Source: an uncultured Verrucomicrobiae bacterium
GTDB taxonomy: Bacteria; Verrucomicrobiota; Verrucomicrobiia; Limisphaerales; AAA164-E04
Assembly (NCBI GenBank): GCA_951813855.1
Contig: OX638380.1
Span: 2,114,876-2,178,875, forward strand
Direction: 5' to 3'
DNA: 64,000 bases
Under the pieces are notes generated by a model. The model had not been told where the DNA came from. It saw only the letters and a list, made by a program, of their open reading frames with translations, and made no database searches. Below, piece after piece: positions 1 through 8,362 of the stretch (the first letter of the stretch is position 1; each line of letters starts with the position of its first letter). The translations under genes were made by a program, and so were the position numbers.

Positions 1-276
1 AGCGCCGTCTGGAATAGTTGCCGCGGCGTTACCATTCTCCCAGCGGACTTTTTCCTCCTTCAATTCGGTGATCTGATCCTTTTGCCGCTGGACCAAAAGT
101 TCCAATTCTCGATTCCGGCGAAGAAGTTCCTGAATTCGCTGCCGCAACTCCTTGATTTTTGATTTCAGCAGCGGAAACTACTGGAATAAGAATAGAAAGA
201 GATTGATCCCCCGAGCTGGTTTCGTTTGAGGATTGCTGGAAGTCGATTCTGTTTGATTTGCAGAAACGCTCGCCAT
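1..276 (-). pseudogene. Truncated IS66-like transposase start region with in-frame stop
   Basis: Reading leftward from an ATG at 274-276, 32 codons run into a TAG at 178-180. The same frame then stays open to the window edge and encodes a lysine-, glutamate- and leucine-rich coiled coil (for example IQELLRRNRELELLVQRQKD) like the N-terminal helix of IS66-family TnpC proteins. An IS66-type tip lies upstream at 329-343, so this is probably the 5' end of a second IS66-like element that continues off the left edge. The in-frame stop suggests decay, unless translation restarts at a non-ATG codon after it. A related decayed stretch occurs near 41629. The family assignment rests on the coiled coil and the tip alone, because the catalytic part lies outside the window. 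Confidence 0.5.
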
Positions 277-328
277 GACCCATAATAGCACGGTTCGAGC
301 GTTTCCGCAAGGAAAATTGAATATCGGA

Positions 329-386
329 TACGTAGGCAGTTACGATTTTTCAATAAATCCTGCATTTTAAGTAACTGCCTAGGTAC
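329..386. repeat. Two IS66-type tips pointing at each other across 27 bp
   Basis: TACGTAGGCAGTTAC at 329-343 is the outer tip of the truncated element on the left. GTAACTGCCTAGGTAC at 371-386 is the outer tip of the complete IS66 on the right. They share the 11-bp core TAGGCAGTTAC in inverted orientation and are separated only by 27 bp of AT-rich sequence. Such abutting ends arise when one IS inserts beside another or when two copies recombine. Confidence 0.75.
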
Positions 387-2396
387 CTGATCCTCCCATT
401 TTTCCAGTAAAAGCGACAGTTTTAAACTGTGGGGCCCGATCGAAGGCCTCGAAATCAACCGATTAACAGTTTATCGGCCAACTCTTCTGGGGCAAGACGC
501 AAGGTCGAGATGACATCCCATCCCTGCTTTTCGGCAGTGCTGATCACCCCGCGAAGGACGGCGAAGTCGGCGGCGCCTTGCTGTGAACGAAAGCAACCGG
601 AGATCTTCATGACTAATTTCATCATCCTTGAATCGCGCTCCGCCAGGTTATTCGTGAAGGGAATGGCCCAGTCGAACACGAACCTGAGCGAGTCTTCTCG
701 ATTCCGTTGCAACCGTTCCGCCAGATTATGACCGGTACGTTTTCTTCGGCGGCCCCGCTTGCCAGACGGCAACGGCGGTAACTCTTGGTGATACTGAATC
801 GCCTCGTTCAAGATGTCGTCATAACGTTGGTAGATCGTTTCCCGCAAGTCTTTCGCCAGCTCGGGTGACCCGCGATTTTGATGAGTCGAATCACGCCGTT
901 TCGCTCGCCGAACAAATCGCTCCAGAACTAATAAATACCACACCATCTTTCCCGCCCACTCCTCCTGTTGTTCCTTGGCGGCTTGTAACTCCCGCAGATG
1001 ATGAGCATGGCAGTATCCGTGGATCAATGCTTCCATTTTGGGATAAGACGCAAAACTGTCGTGCACCACCCGCCCGGTCAGATCGTCGAACATTTCACCG
1101 CGACCCTCGGCGACGCGTAAGCTCGTCGTCTTTTCGGTGCTCATGACGTGTAACCACTGCGTTTTGCCTTCGATTCGTAAACCCGTCCCGTCCAAATGTT
1201 TGGTGGCCTCTCCTTGAGCTGCTTGACGTTGTAACGCTGGAGCAAGCGGTCGCACTTCCTCGGCTTGGCGCCGACAGACGGTCGCGACGGTGGCCGAAGA
1301 CATGTTGACTCCTGAGAGCACCTTCAGAATCTCCACGATCCGCCGCTCCGGGATCAAGTGCTTGATCCGCAGATAAACGACGTGCGCCGACAAGTTCGGC
1401 CCGAATTGGACGGGACCGTCGACTCCGGCAGGAAACGTGGCCCGGACCAGCCGGCCGCAATGGGAGCAAGAACAACGATGCGCCCGATACTCAGTCGTCT
1501 TGATTGTGCGACTGGGGACTTCTTGATCCACGAGCTGTCGAACTTGAATTTCCGGGTGCCACTCGGCAGTTTCATCGATCGCTTCCCCGCAATGGGGACA
1601 GACCGTGGGATACAATTCCTGAACGGAGTCCGGCTGGGAAGTTTGCCTCATCGTTCGCCCCTGATGACCGGGTTGTCCTCCCGAGGACTTTTTCTCGCAG
1701 TCACGCCGAGGACGACCGTTGGCGGTCGAGTTCTCTTTCTTGAAACCGTCGCTGGAAGGCGGTCTGCTGCTATTGCGACTATTCTGTGCTAACTGCCGGC
1801 GACATTCCTTGACTTGCTCGGTTAACTCGTTGATGCGACCCCGTAGTTCGGCCACTAACTCGCTCTCGCCGACCGCGGCCGCCGTTTCGGCGGCACTTCC
1901 CTCCGTAGCGTTTTCCCCCGTCTCCGATTCGATGGCCGGCGAATTTTGGGGGCCGGATTGACGGGGTAGTTGTTCCTCCAGGATCGGCTCGGCTGGATTG
2001 CCTTCGGCCTCGTGAGAGCCCCGCTTTTCGAGTTCGGCCAGCCGGGCTTCAAGTTGCTGAATCTGTCGCTGATCGGCTTGACGTTCGATTCGTAACTCGG
2101 CAATGAGAGCTCGAGAACTCTCCAACTGCGATTGAGATAGCTGATACTTGGCCTGGGATTGCTGGAGCTGAGCTCGAGTGGCTTGTAACTGACCTTGAGA
2201 CTCCTCCCACCGAGCTTGTAACCCAGAACACAGTTCGTGATCGGTGAAACCGTTGCGGTTTCCCGAAGCTTGGCACGTCTCCAAATTGCAGGAAGTCAAC
2301 TTCAAGCGACTTGCAGAATCCTCAGTCTAAACAGACTGTAGCACGAAAATAACTCGAAGTCAAAAAAAAAGGGGATTCGAGTACCTAGGCAGTTAC
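371..2396 (-). mobile_element. Complete IS66-family insertion sequence
   Basis: A 2026-bp element bounded by perfect 16-bp inverted repeats, GTAACTGCCTAGGTAC at 371-386 and its reverse complement at 2381-2396. It carries one transposase gene on the minus strand. IS66 elements normally create an 8-bp target duplication. Here the flanks (CATTTTAA on the left, CGACGACC on the right) do not match, so a deletion or recombination has probably removed one original flank. The right end cuts into the 204-bp tandem repeat. No tnpA or tnpB accessory genes are present, as in the single-gene (ISBst12-like) branch of the family. That branch assignment is an inference. Confidence 0.88.
455..2305 (-). CDS. 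tnpC: IS66-family transposase (TnpC type)
   Basis: 616 residues, intact, filling the IS66 element. In order: a glutamine- and glutamate-rich coiled coil (about residues 30-120), a second helix ending in the IS66 signature RNSSRPPSSDG (about 175), a Cys-rich zinc-finger-like segment (CPHCGEAID and CSCSHCGRLV, about 240-285), then the DDE catalytic core with HLDGTGLRIEG and the later NLAERDSRMMK motif typical of the IS66 C-terminal domain. The protein catalyses excision and insertion of the element. The first codon in this frame is TTG at 2303-2305 and has no Shine-Dalgarno sequence, so the exact start is uncertain. The frame shows no internal stops, so the copy may still be active. Confidence 0.9.
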   Translation of the reverse strand: MKLTSCNLETCQASGNRNGFTDHELCSGLQARWEESQGQLQATRAQLQQSQAKYQLSQSQLESSRALIAELRIERQADQRQIQQLEARLAELEKRGSHEAEGNPAEPILEEQLPRQSGPQNSPAIESETGENATEGSAAETAAAVGESELVAELRGRINELTEQVKECRRQLAQNSRNSSRPPSSDGFKKENSTANGRPRRDCEKKSSGGQPGHQGRTMRQTSQPDSVQELYPTVCPHCGEAIDETAEWHPEIQVRQLVDQEVPSRTIKTTEYRAHRCSCSHCGRLVRATFPAGVDGPVQFGPNLSAHVVYLRIKHLIPERRIVEILKVLSGVNMSSATVATVCRRQAEEVRPLAPALQRQAAQGEATKHLDGTGLRIEGKTQWLHVMSTEKTTSLRVAEGRGEMFDDLTGRVVHDSFASYPKMEALIHGYCHAHHLRELQAAKEQQEEWAGKMVWYLLVLERFVRRAKRRDSTHQNRGSPELAKDLRETIYQRYDDILNEAIQYHQELPPLPSGKRGRRRKRTGHNLAERLQRNREDSLRFVFDWAIPFTNNLAERDSRMMKLVMKISGCFRSQQGAADFAVLRGVISTAEKQGWDVISTLRLAPEELADKLLIG

Positions 2397-2872
2397 CGAC
2401 GACCTTCCCCAACGCAAGAGAACTCGCCGCGGACAGAGTTGATGACGGATCGGGATTCTATCCTGGTCGCCGTCGAATTCACCAAGCCCTGCACACTAGC
2501 GGAAGTCGTTCGATTCGGCAAGCCCTTTCTTCGCCGACTCGGCGGCGAGATTCCGGAGCGCGAACCACCAGCTCCCGGCCACGGCGAACGAGAGTCCGCC
2601 CGGCGACCTTCCCCAACGCAAGAGAACTCGCCGCGGACAGAGTCGATGACGGGTCGGGATCCTATCCTGGCCGCCGTCGAATTCATCAGGCCCCGCACAC
2701 TAGCGGAAGCCGTTCGATTCGGCAAGCCCTTTCTTCGCCGACTCAACGGCGAAATCCCGGAGCGCGAACCACCAGCTCCCGGCCACGGCGAACGAGAGTC
2801 CACCCGGCGACCTTCCCCAACGCAAGAGAACTCGCCGCGGACAGCGTCGATGACGGGTCGGGATTCTATCCT
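2397..2872. repeat. 204-bp tandem direct repeat, two and a third copies
   Basis: The unit beginning GACCTTCCCCAACGCAAG starts at 2401, 2605 and 2809, an exact 204-bp period. The third copy is cut off after about 64 bp. The period is 68 codons. Read on the minus strand, the array is open from 2887 to a stop inside the IS66 tip at 2393, giving a 68-residue repeat with motifs such as RSPWPGAGGSRSG and RRRKGLPNRT. No start signal or known domain supports a real gene. The left end of the array is sliced by the IS66 element. Confidence 0.8.
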
Positions 2873-2929
2873 CAGACTTCCTGACATACGCTAAATTTGT
2901 TTTGTGCATGTCAGGAAGTCTGAGGATAG
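2866..2929. repeat. Perfect 22-bp inverted repeat (long hairpin)
   Basis: The arms at 2866-2887 and 2908-2929 are exact reverse complements across a 20-base AT-rich loop. The left arm begins exactly where the third copy of the 204-bp repeat stops matching, so the hairpin marks the boundary of that array. It has no T-run like a standard terminator. It could be the end of a small transposable element, a recombination scar, or a bidirectional terminator. Confidence 0.65.
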
Positions 2930-3262
2930 ACGGCTGGGAGATGGCGGAAGAAGAGTTCCTGCGCCGGAGGGATGACGCAGAGCTCGGATAGCCAAGAATA
3001 TAATCCCCTGGGTTTTCCTCGCAGGTCATTTCCCTCCCGCTGTCGAAACTGATCGACTTCTCTCCTGCGGTCAACGGTTTTCGGCCCGGCCACCTTCCAT
3101 CCGCCCGCATCGGCATCCGAACTGAAAGCCCTGAAAATCGGAAGGCGCTTCCTGACCAAAATCAAGTCGGCGAAGACTTCGAATCGGAATCTCTGAGATC
3201 GAACGAGCCAGGCGCCCCGCTTCGACTCCCCAGGGAACGCATGAGCCGGCCGAGCCCGCCGG
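2930..3262. other. Gene-free stretch between repeat hairpin and HAD gene
   Basis: Short open frames exist on both strands, but none has a recognisable domain, a convincing start or family-like composition. I see no promoter or RNA gene in it. It probably belongs to the repeat-rich accessory tract upstream. Confidence 0.4.
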
Positions 3263-3844
3263 TCAAGCGGTCCGGGAAGAATCCCGCAACCGTCTCACGT
3301 CAACGCCTTCCATGCCGGCCGCCGCAATGGCCTGAAGTCCCAAGTCCGTATCCTCGTAGGCCCGGCAATGCTCCGGTTTCACGTTCATCCGCCGAGCGGC
3401 TTCCAGAAAAATATCCGGTGCCGGTTTCTGCCGGTCCACGTCCTCGCTGGTCACCAAATGATCGAACAGATGATCGATTTTCAAATGAGCCAACACGCGA
3501 CCGATCACCGCCCGAGTTCCTCCGGTGGCCACCGACAACGGAACGCTGCCGTACTGTGAACGCGCGATCGCTACGACCGGTACGACCGGTCGTACGGACG
3601 GCAGATGCGGCAAGTAAGCCTGCTCTTTTTCCAGGGCGACCTGCCGAGCATCCAAATTCAGATCCTGTTCCCGGTTGATCTCCTCCAATATCTTACGGGA
3701 AGGCACCCCTCCCAAGGCATAAAACCGTTCTTCGGGAAACTCGAAACCGTATTTTTCGGCCACCGTCCGCCAAGCGATCCAATGCAACGGCATGGTATCG
3801 GCCAAGGTGCCGTCGCAATCGAACACGATCCCCCGGAAATTCAT
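3263..3844 (-). CDS. HAD-superfamily phosphatase, beta-phosphoglucomutase-like
   Basis: 193 residues with all four HAD motifs: nucleophile motif FDCDGT (Asp9, Asp11), motif II ATGG (106-109), lysine in KPAPD (Lys140) and motif IV EDTDLG (163-168). The cap insert between residues 15 and 80 makes it a subfamily I enzyme of the beta-phosphoglucomutase/YqaB type, which dephosphorylates or isomerises small sugar phosphates in the cytoplasm. The true substrate cannot be read from sequence. The ATG at 3842-3844 overlaps the stop of prfA by four bases (ATGA), so the two are co-translated. It is a little shorter than typical family members (about 200-220 residues). Confidence 0.88.
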   Translation of the reverse strand: MNFRGIVFDCDGTLADTMPLHWIAWRTVAEKYGFEFPEERFYALGGVPSRKILEEINREQDLNLDARQVALEKEQAYLPHLPSVRPVVPVVAIARSQYGSVPLSVATGGTRAVIGRVLAHLKIDHLFDHLVTSEDVDRQKPAPDIFLEAARRMNVKPEHCRAYEDTDLGLQAIAAAGMEGVDVRRLRDSSRTA

Positions 3845-4920
3845 GAAATCGCTTCGACCAGACGTTCCTCCAAATCGTGCGCCATCAAGGGATCAATCAC
3901 GGTATCCAAATCGCCCGCCATCAACTCGGATAAATTGTAGAGAGTAAAATCAATGCGATGATCGGTGACCCGGTTTTGGGGGAAATTGTAAGTGCGAATC
4001 CGTTCGTTGCGCTCTCCGGCTCCCACCTGCGCCTTGCGCTGAGCGGCATACCGGGCTTCCTCTTCCGCTTGCTTCCGTTCCAACAGCCGGGAACGCAAAA
4101 TGGTCAATGCCTTGACCTTGTTCTGCTGCTGAGAGCGGCCGTCGGCGCAACGGACAATCAAGCCCGATTCCCGATGCTGAATCTGCACGGCGCTGTCCGT
4201 AGTATTAACTCCTTGGCCTCCAGGACCGGAAGCGCGGCAAACGGACACCTCGATGTCCTCGGGACGGATCTCGACGTCCACCTCCTGGGCCTCGGGAAGC
4301 ACGGCCACCGTCGCCGTGCTCGTATGCACCCGCCCTTGAGCTTCGGTCACCGGAACGCGCTGCACGCGGTGCACGCCGCTTTCGTATTTCAACCGCCGGA
4401 AAACGTCATCGCCCCGGATCATAAAAACGATTTCCCGAAACCCCTTCAGGTCCGACGAACTGCTGTCCAACACCTCAATGTCCCATTTCCGCCGTTCCGC
4501 ATAACGCTCGAACATGCGATAGAGATCCGCCGCGAACAACGCCGATTCGGAACCGCCGGCTCCGGCGCGTATTTCCAGAATCGTATTGCGCGAATCCGCG
4601 GGGTCGGGAGGGAGAATGCCGATCCGCAACGCCTTCGTGACCTCGTCGCGGGAATTGGTTAACCCCGCGATCTCTTCCCGAACCAACGGCGTCAGTTCGG
4701 AATCCTCCGCCTCCAATTCCAACAGCGATTGATTCTTTTCGATTTCGATCCCGAGTTTCCGGTATTCTCGGCCGAGAACGACCAATTGCTTGACGCGGTT
4801 GTATTCCCGGGTCAGCTCCCGGTATTTCTTCTGATCCCCGTAGATCTTCGGATCTTCCAACTCCGTTTCCAACTCGGCGAGCCGGGATTCGATTTTCTCA
4901 ACGTGATCGTTCAATTCCAT
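3841..4920 (-). CDS. prfA: Peptide chain release factor 1
   Basis: 359 residues, full length for bacterial RF1. It recognises UAA and UAG in the ribosomal A site and triggers peptide release. The tripeptide anticodon region reads RVPVTEAQGR, with the PxT motif characteristic of RF1 rather than the SPF of RF2. The catalytic GGQ lies in SGPGGQGVNTTDS (about residue 234). The N-terminal helical domain (residues 1-100) and the C-terminal QNRVTDHRI segment are both present. The ATG at 4918-4920 has no Shine-Dalgarno sequence before it. Downstream it overlaps the HAD gene. Upstream lies rpmE, a frequent neighbour of prfA in bacteria, about 113 bp away. Confidence 0.97.
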   Translation of the reverse strand: MELNDHVEKIESRLAELETELEDPKIYGDQKKYRELTREYNRVKQLVVLGREYRKLGIEIEKNQSLLELEAEDSELTPLVREEIAGLTNSRDEVTKALRIGILPPDPADSRNTILEIRAGAGGSESALFAADLYRMFERYAERRKWDIEVLDSSSSDLKGFREIVFMIRGDDVFRRLKYESGVHRVQRVPVTEAQGRVHTSTATVAVLPEAQEVDVEIRPEDIEVSVCRASGPGGQGVNTTDSAVQIQHRESGLIVRCADGRSQQQNKVKALTILRSRLLERKQAEEEARYAAQRKAQVGAGERNERIRTYNFPQNRVTDHRIDFTLYNLSELMAGDLDTVIDPLMAHDLEERLVEAIS

Positions 4921-5033
4921 AGCCGATCCCGAAATGCGAAACTACTCGGAAAAGCCGACGCCCCGGCGAGCCGTAACTCGGCGAACCACGGCGGCGGCTC
5001 CGGAGGATAGAACCCGAGAAAACGATTGAGTTC

Positions 5034-5324
5034 TTATCGCTTTTTTTTGAAACCGGCGGCTTGCTTTTGCGCCGCCTTGGTCTTGGCCAGCCGTTGCTTG
5101 AATTTGTCGACGCGACCGGCCGTATCCACAAAGACTTGCTGCCCCGTGTAGAAGGGATGCGAAGCACTGCTGATGCCCAGCACCACCAAGGGATATTCCT
5201 GACCGTCTTCCCAAGTCACCGTCTGTCGCGACCGGGCGCAAGATTGGCTCAGAAACGAAAATCCCGAAGCCGAATCCTTGAAGACTACCGGCCGGTACGA
5301 TTGCGGATGAATGTCCTTTTTCAT
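5034..5324 (-). CDS. rpmE2: 50S ribosomal protein L31, type B
   Basis: 96 residues starting [15 protein letters not shown], the signature of the zinc-free (B-type) L31, with SHPFYTGQ in the middle. It lacks the CxxC zinc ligands of the A type; the only Cys is in LSQSCARS. The C-terminal tail after [10 protein letters not shown] is lysine-rich and about ten residues longer than usual, as in several PVC genomes. It sits upstream of prfA on the same strand, so the two probably form a translation operon. B-type L31 is normally used during zinc limitation where an A-type also exists. Whether an A-type is present elsewhere cannot be seen here. Confidence 0.95.
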   Translation of the reverse strand: MKKDIHPQSYRPVVFKDSASGFSFLSQSCARSRQTVTWEDGQEYPLVVLGISSASHPFYTGQQVFVDTAGRVDKFKQRLAKTKAAQKQAAGFKKKR

Positions 5325-5427
5325 GACACGAAAAGCGGTTAGGATAACGATTTACCGATTTCCGACAAGCAGAAACTCCGCTCGTCCGGCGCTTGCAGCC
5401 GGATCACCCGCTTCCTAGAATTCTCTC

Positions 5428-5979
5428 GTGCAGACGGCTTTCAAAGAATGGGCGGTGGTCATAGACGCCCTCAACCGAGGCGAACAGACCCTCATCCTTC
5501 GCAAAGGCGGCATCCGGGAAAAACGAAACGGCTTCCGGCTGCTGACCGACAGGTTCTGGCTCTTTCCAACTCAATTTCACCAACAGGCTGAAGCGGTAAC
5601 CGAATCCGCCCGCCGCCGATTCGAATCCCGGCAAGAGGAACTTGGGGATTCGGTCGTCGTCGAATCGATGGCCGAGGTGACCGACGCTCTGGAACTGGAC
5701 GAATGGGACCGGATCGCCCGGCTGAAGGGGCAACACATCCTGCGAGAACGCGTCTTGCGTGAACGATTCGAATGGGGCCAAAAAAAGGGGCTGTTCGCGT
5801 TGCAAGTCCGGGTGTTTTGCCTGGCCCAACCCGTCGCCGTGCCCCCGGACCCGTCTTACCAAGGCTGCCTTTCCTGGATCGAACTTTTGCCGTCCATGCC
5901 TCAGACCGGATTAACCCCCGTACTGTCCGACCAGGAATACGCCCGGCATTCCGCCCGGTTCCTCCAGGCGACGGGATGA
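5428..5979 (+). CDS. DUF1802 family protein
   Basis: 183 residues opening FKEWAVVIDALNRGEQTLIL followed by RKGGIRE and FWLFPTQFHQQ, the conserved blocks of the DUF1802 family. The biochemical role of this family is not established. Some members are fused or adjacent to nucleases, but nothing here shows an active site. The gene begins with GTG (5428-5430) with no obvious ribosome binding site. Its stop overlaps the ATG of maf (ATGA at 5976-5979), so the two are translationally coupled. It diverges from rpmE across about 100 bp that should hold both promoters. Confidence 0.8.
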   Translation: MQTAFKEWAVVIDALNRGEQTLILRKGGIREKRNGFRLLTDRFWLFPTQFHQQAEAVTESARRRFESRQEELGDSVVVESMAEVTDALELDEWDRIARLKGQHILRERVLRERFEWGQKKGLFALQVRVFCLAQPVAVPPDPSYQGCLSWIELLPSMPQTGLTPVLSDQEYARHSARFLQATG

Positions 5980-6551
5980 ACTCCCGGCCGCTCATTCTGG
6001 CCTCGAATTCGCCCCGAAGAAAGGAACTTCTGGCCGTGCTGGGCGTGCCGTTCGAAGTCGTACCCAGCGCCGCTCGGGAACTTGCCGAGCATGCCTCCGG
6101 CCCGCGCGAACTGGTGCGCAGCAACGCTAAGGCCAAAGCCGAAGAAGTGGCCGCCCGCTATCCGAAACGTTGGGTTCTGGGCGCCGACACCGTAGTCTGT
6201 TTGAACCGGCGCGTCTTCGGCAAACCCGCCGACCGGCAAAAAGCCCGGCAGATGCTCGAATCGTTGCAAGGTAAAACCCATCGGGTATTCACCGGCCTTT
6301 GCCTGCTGAGAGGACCGGCCGGCGACGGCGATTTATGGCACGAGGAAACCCTGGTGACGTTCCGTTCCCTGTCCGCCCCGGCCATCCGGGATTATCTCGA
6401 GCGGATCGATCCGCTCGACAAGGCAGGCGCCTACGCCATTCAAGAAGGAGGCGAACGAATCGTCGGCCGGATCGAAGGATCGCTCAGCAACGTGGTCGGC
6501 CTGCCTTTGGAATCGCTAGAAGCCCGAATGGTTCGTCATGGAATCCTCTAG
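5976..6551 (+). CDS. maf: Maf-family nucleotide pyrophosphatase
   Basis: 191 residues. The N-terminal LASNSPRRKELL phosphate-binding signature, GADTVV (about residue 67) with the metal-binding Asp, and the C-terminal block DKAGAYAIQEGG...GSLSNVVGLPLE match Maf/HAM1-fold enzymes. These hydrolyse non-canonical or specific NTPs (dTTP/UTP in the YhdE branch, m7GTP in the YceF branch) to NMP and PPi. The branch is not certain, though the C-terminal block favours the dTTP/UTP type. An in-frame extension reaches back to 5772, but the ATG at 5976 starts exactly at the conserved N-terminus and overlaps the DUF1802 stop, so it is preferred. Confidence 0.93.
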   Translation: MNSRPLILASNSPRRKELLAVLGVPFEVVPSAARELAEHASGPRELVRSNAKAKAEEVAARYPKRWVLGADTVVCLNRRVFGKPADRQKARQMLESLQGKTHRVFTGLCLLRGPAGDGDLWHEETLVTFRSLSAPAIRDYLERIDPLDKAGAYAIQEGGERIVGRIEGSLSNVVGLPLESLEARMVRHGIL

Positions 6552-6748
6552 GATCCGGCCGAAGATTCCGCCGCCCCAAAACCGCTCGCTCCCCGCAACC
6601 TCCCGAACTACCGATCGAAGGCGGTGCCATCCGTCGAAAGAAAGATCCGTTCCCCGAGGCGATCGAATACCGCTCCGGCACCAAAACCGGCAACCGCTCT
6701 TCCTCCGGCCGAACCGCCCGCGCTCCGACGAAACCAGGACCATCGGAA

Positions 6749-7090
6749 TCAAGAGTTGCCTCGATTCGATTCGCGGGATTCGAACATATCGTTCACTGTC
6801 CGATAGCCGAGGGCGATCAATTCCTTGTGGAATTTTATGCGCCGGATTTTCAGCCTATCGATTTCTTCCCACAGCGCTTCCCTGATAATCCCGAGCGCTC
6901 GTTCGCGAAGTTCGACCGGCAATTCGATTTCGTTTTGAAATTCGTACTTTTCGATCGTTAAATCAGCGATATCGAGAATAGAGTCGGCCACCACGCTGAA
7001 GTTGACCACGTTCCTGATCGACAAGACTTTCGATCGCTTAGCGTCCTCGCTCATGGTGCTGGTGGTCTCCAAACCTGGATGGTAACTCAT
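6749..7090 (-). CDS. Stand-alone paralogue of the STAS protein's N-terminal domain
   Basis: 113 residues, mostly helical, no signal peptide. It aligns along most of its length with the N-terminal half of the protein encoded just upstream: NFSVVADSILDIADLTIEKY here against EYAVLADNILSIADFSVDKY there, and IIREALWEEIDRLKIRRI against SIQGALWDRIEEVKKKQI. It lacks the STAS domain. A GTG at 7094-7096 is an alternative start two codons earlier; the ATG at 7088-7090 is preferred. It follows its partner after about ten bases, so the two are co-transcribed. The domain is not one I recognise. The natural inference is that the two helical domains interact with each other or with a common third partner. 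Confidence 0.7.
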   Translation of the reverse strand: MSYHPGLETTSTMSEDAKRSKVLSIRNVVNFSVVADSILDIADLTIEKYEFQNEIELPVELRERALGIIREALWEEIDRLKIRRIKFHKELIALGYRTVNDMFESRESNRGNS

Positions 7091-7099
7091 TGTCACCGC

Positions 7100-7810
7100 T
7101 CAGAATCTCATGCCGGCCAACGCCGCGGTGCGCGATTCGAAAACGTCGATCATCCGGTCGAATCCGCTGATAATGACGATTTCGCCTACGGAATCCGAAA
7201 GAGCGCAGATGGCGAATCGCTTATCCGGGGCACTGAATCGCTTGGCTAGTTTCAAACTCGCTCGCAACCCGGAACTGCTGATAAAGGGCACCCGCTCCAA
7301 GTCGAGCAACAATATGTTGTCGTGCTCCTTAATGCCTTTGCCGATCAGCCGCTCGAATTCCTCGGCGTGCGCTGCGTCCACCCGGCCGCTGACCTCCCCG
7401 ATCAATACGCCTCCTCTCCGCTCCCACTGGACGGCAATATCCGATTCCTTGCGCCGGTGAGGATTTTCGTGCTCGTCGATCACTTCTACCAGCTTGGCAT
7501 CCGCTATCCCATAGAGCTTTTTCAATAAATCGATTTGCTTCTTCTTGACCTCCTCGATCCGATCCCAAAGTGCTCCCTGGATCGATTGGATAGCGTCTTC
7601 GCGTTCTTCAGTGGAAATCGATCTGCCTTTCTCGTGTTTGTATTTATCGACCGAGAAATCGGCAATGCTGAGTATATTGTCCGCCAAAACGGCGTACTCG
7701 ATGGCCCCATCGAATTGACCGTCATTATTGTCCCCCCCTTTATCTTCGATCATATCCCGTTTCCCCTCAACGATCGCACGTTTAACCGATAGAAGTTTTG
7801 ACAGTCGCAC
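7100..7810 (-). CDS. STAS-domain (anti-sigma factor antagonist-like) protein
   Basis: 236 residues. Residues about 30-115 form an unrecognised helical domain shared with the next gene. Residues about 135-235 are a STAS domain of the SpoIIAA/anti-anti-sigma type: GVLIGEVSGRVDAAHAEEFE, then DNILLLDLERVPFISSSGLR with the serine cluster (SSS) where these proteins are phosphorylated, then FAICALSDSVGEIVIISGF. Such proteins act in partner-switching control of sigma factors or of downstream enzymes, with phosphorylation on that serine. No kinase or phosphatase gene is adjacent. The start codon is GTG at 7808-7810, and a start at an internal ATG about 20 codons later is possible. Confidence 0.82.
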   Translation of the reverse strand: MRLSKLLSVKRAIVEGKRDMIEDKGGDNNDGQFDGAIEYAVLADNILSIADFSVDKYKHEKGRSISTEEREDAIQSIQGALWDRIEEVKKKQIDLLKKLYGIADAKLVEVIDEHENPHRRKESDIAVQWERRGGVLIGEVSGRVDAAHAEEFERLIGKGIKEHDNILLLDLERVPFISSSGLRASLKLAKRFSAPDKRFAICALSDSVGEIVIISGFDRMIDVFESRTAALAGMRF

Positions 7811-8362
7811 TCAATGCCGATTCCTCCGGAAAATCATCGAGTTCGCTCGCCAAACTGAAAGATCCCCGCTGGACTTTAATATAACCCAATTCGCCCCGGA
7901 ATTCGAATCGAAATTCCATCCTCGCCGATTTCCTGGCGAATCGCGCGATCGTGGTCCGACTCGATCAATCGACGATTTAACGAAGGCGAATCACGCCGGC
8001 GGTTTGACCAAACCAGGCGGCGGCACTCAGGACGGCCCCCCGGTTCCCCTCCCGGCTTCGCTGGTCGTCCGTTCTGTCCAAGCAAGAAAGACGATCCCGT
8101 TTAGAAACGGGTAGGGTTAGTTTCGCCGCGTCCCGCAACCCGCCGGATAACTTACGTTCGGACAAGGATATTCAAATTGCCGCGACCGGACGCTGCCGTC
8201 GTTCGACCTCGGTCCGGGCGATTTTCGCTAACCGCTCCGCCCGCTCGGTTCCCGTTACCAAAATGCGATCTTCCGCTTGCTTCGAATCGAATTTCTCATT
8301 ACTTTCGCTGGCCGGTTTTCTACGGTTTTTTGCCTGATCGGATTACGAATTTCGCACGTTTC
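7811..8362. other. Long leader between STAS gene and polyamine operon
   Basis: 552 bp between divergent genes, so it should carry promoters for both. I find no clear -35/-10 pair, riboswitch fold or RNA gene by eye. An in-frame extension of the downstream gene reaches back to 8177, but its composition is unlike the family and the conserved protein begins at 8363. A leader of this length ahead of a polyamine operon could hold a regulatory RNA, which would need a structure search to test. Confidence 0.35.

Noticed and set aside
2393..2887. Frame across the 204-bp repeat as a real gene
   Set aside because: No convincing start, no known domain, and it ends inside the IS66 tip. Kept as a repeat only.
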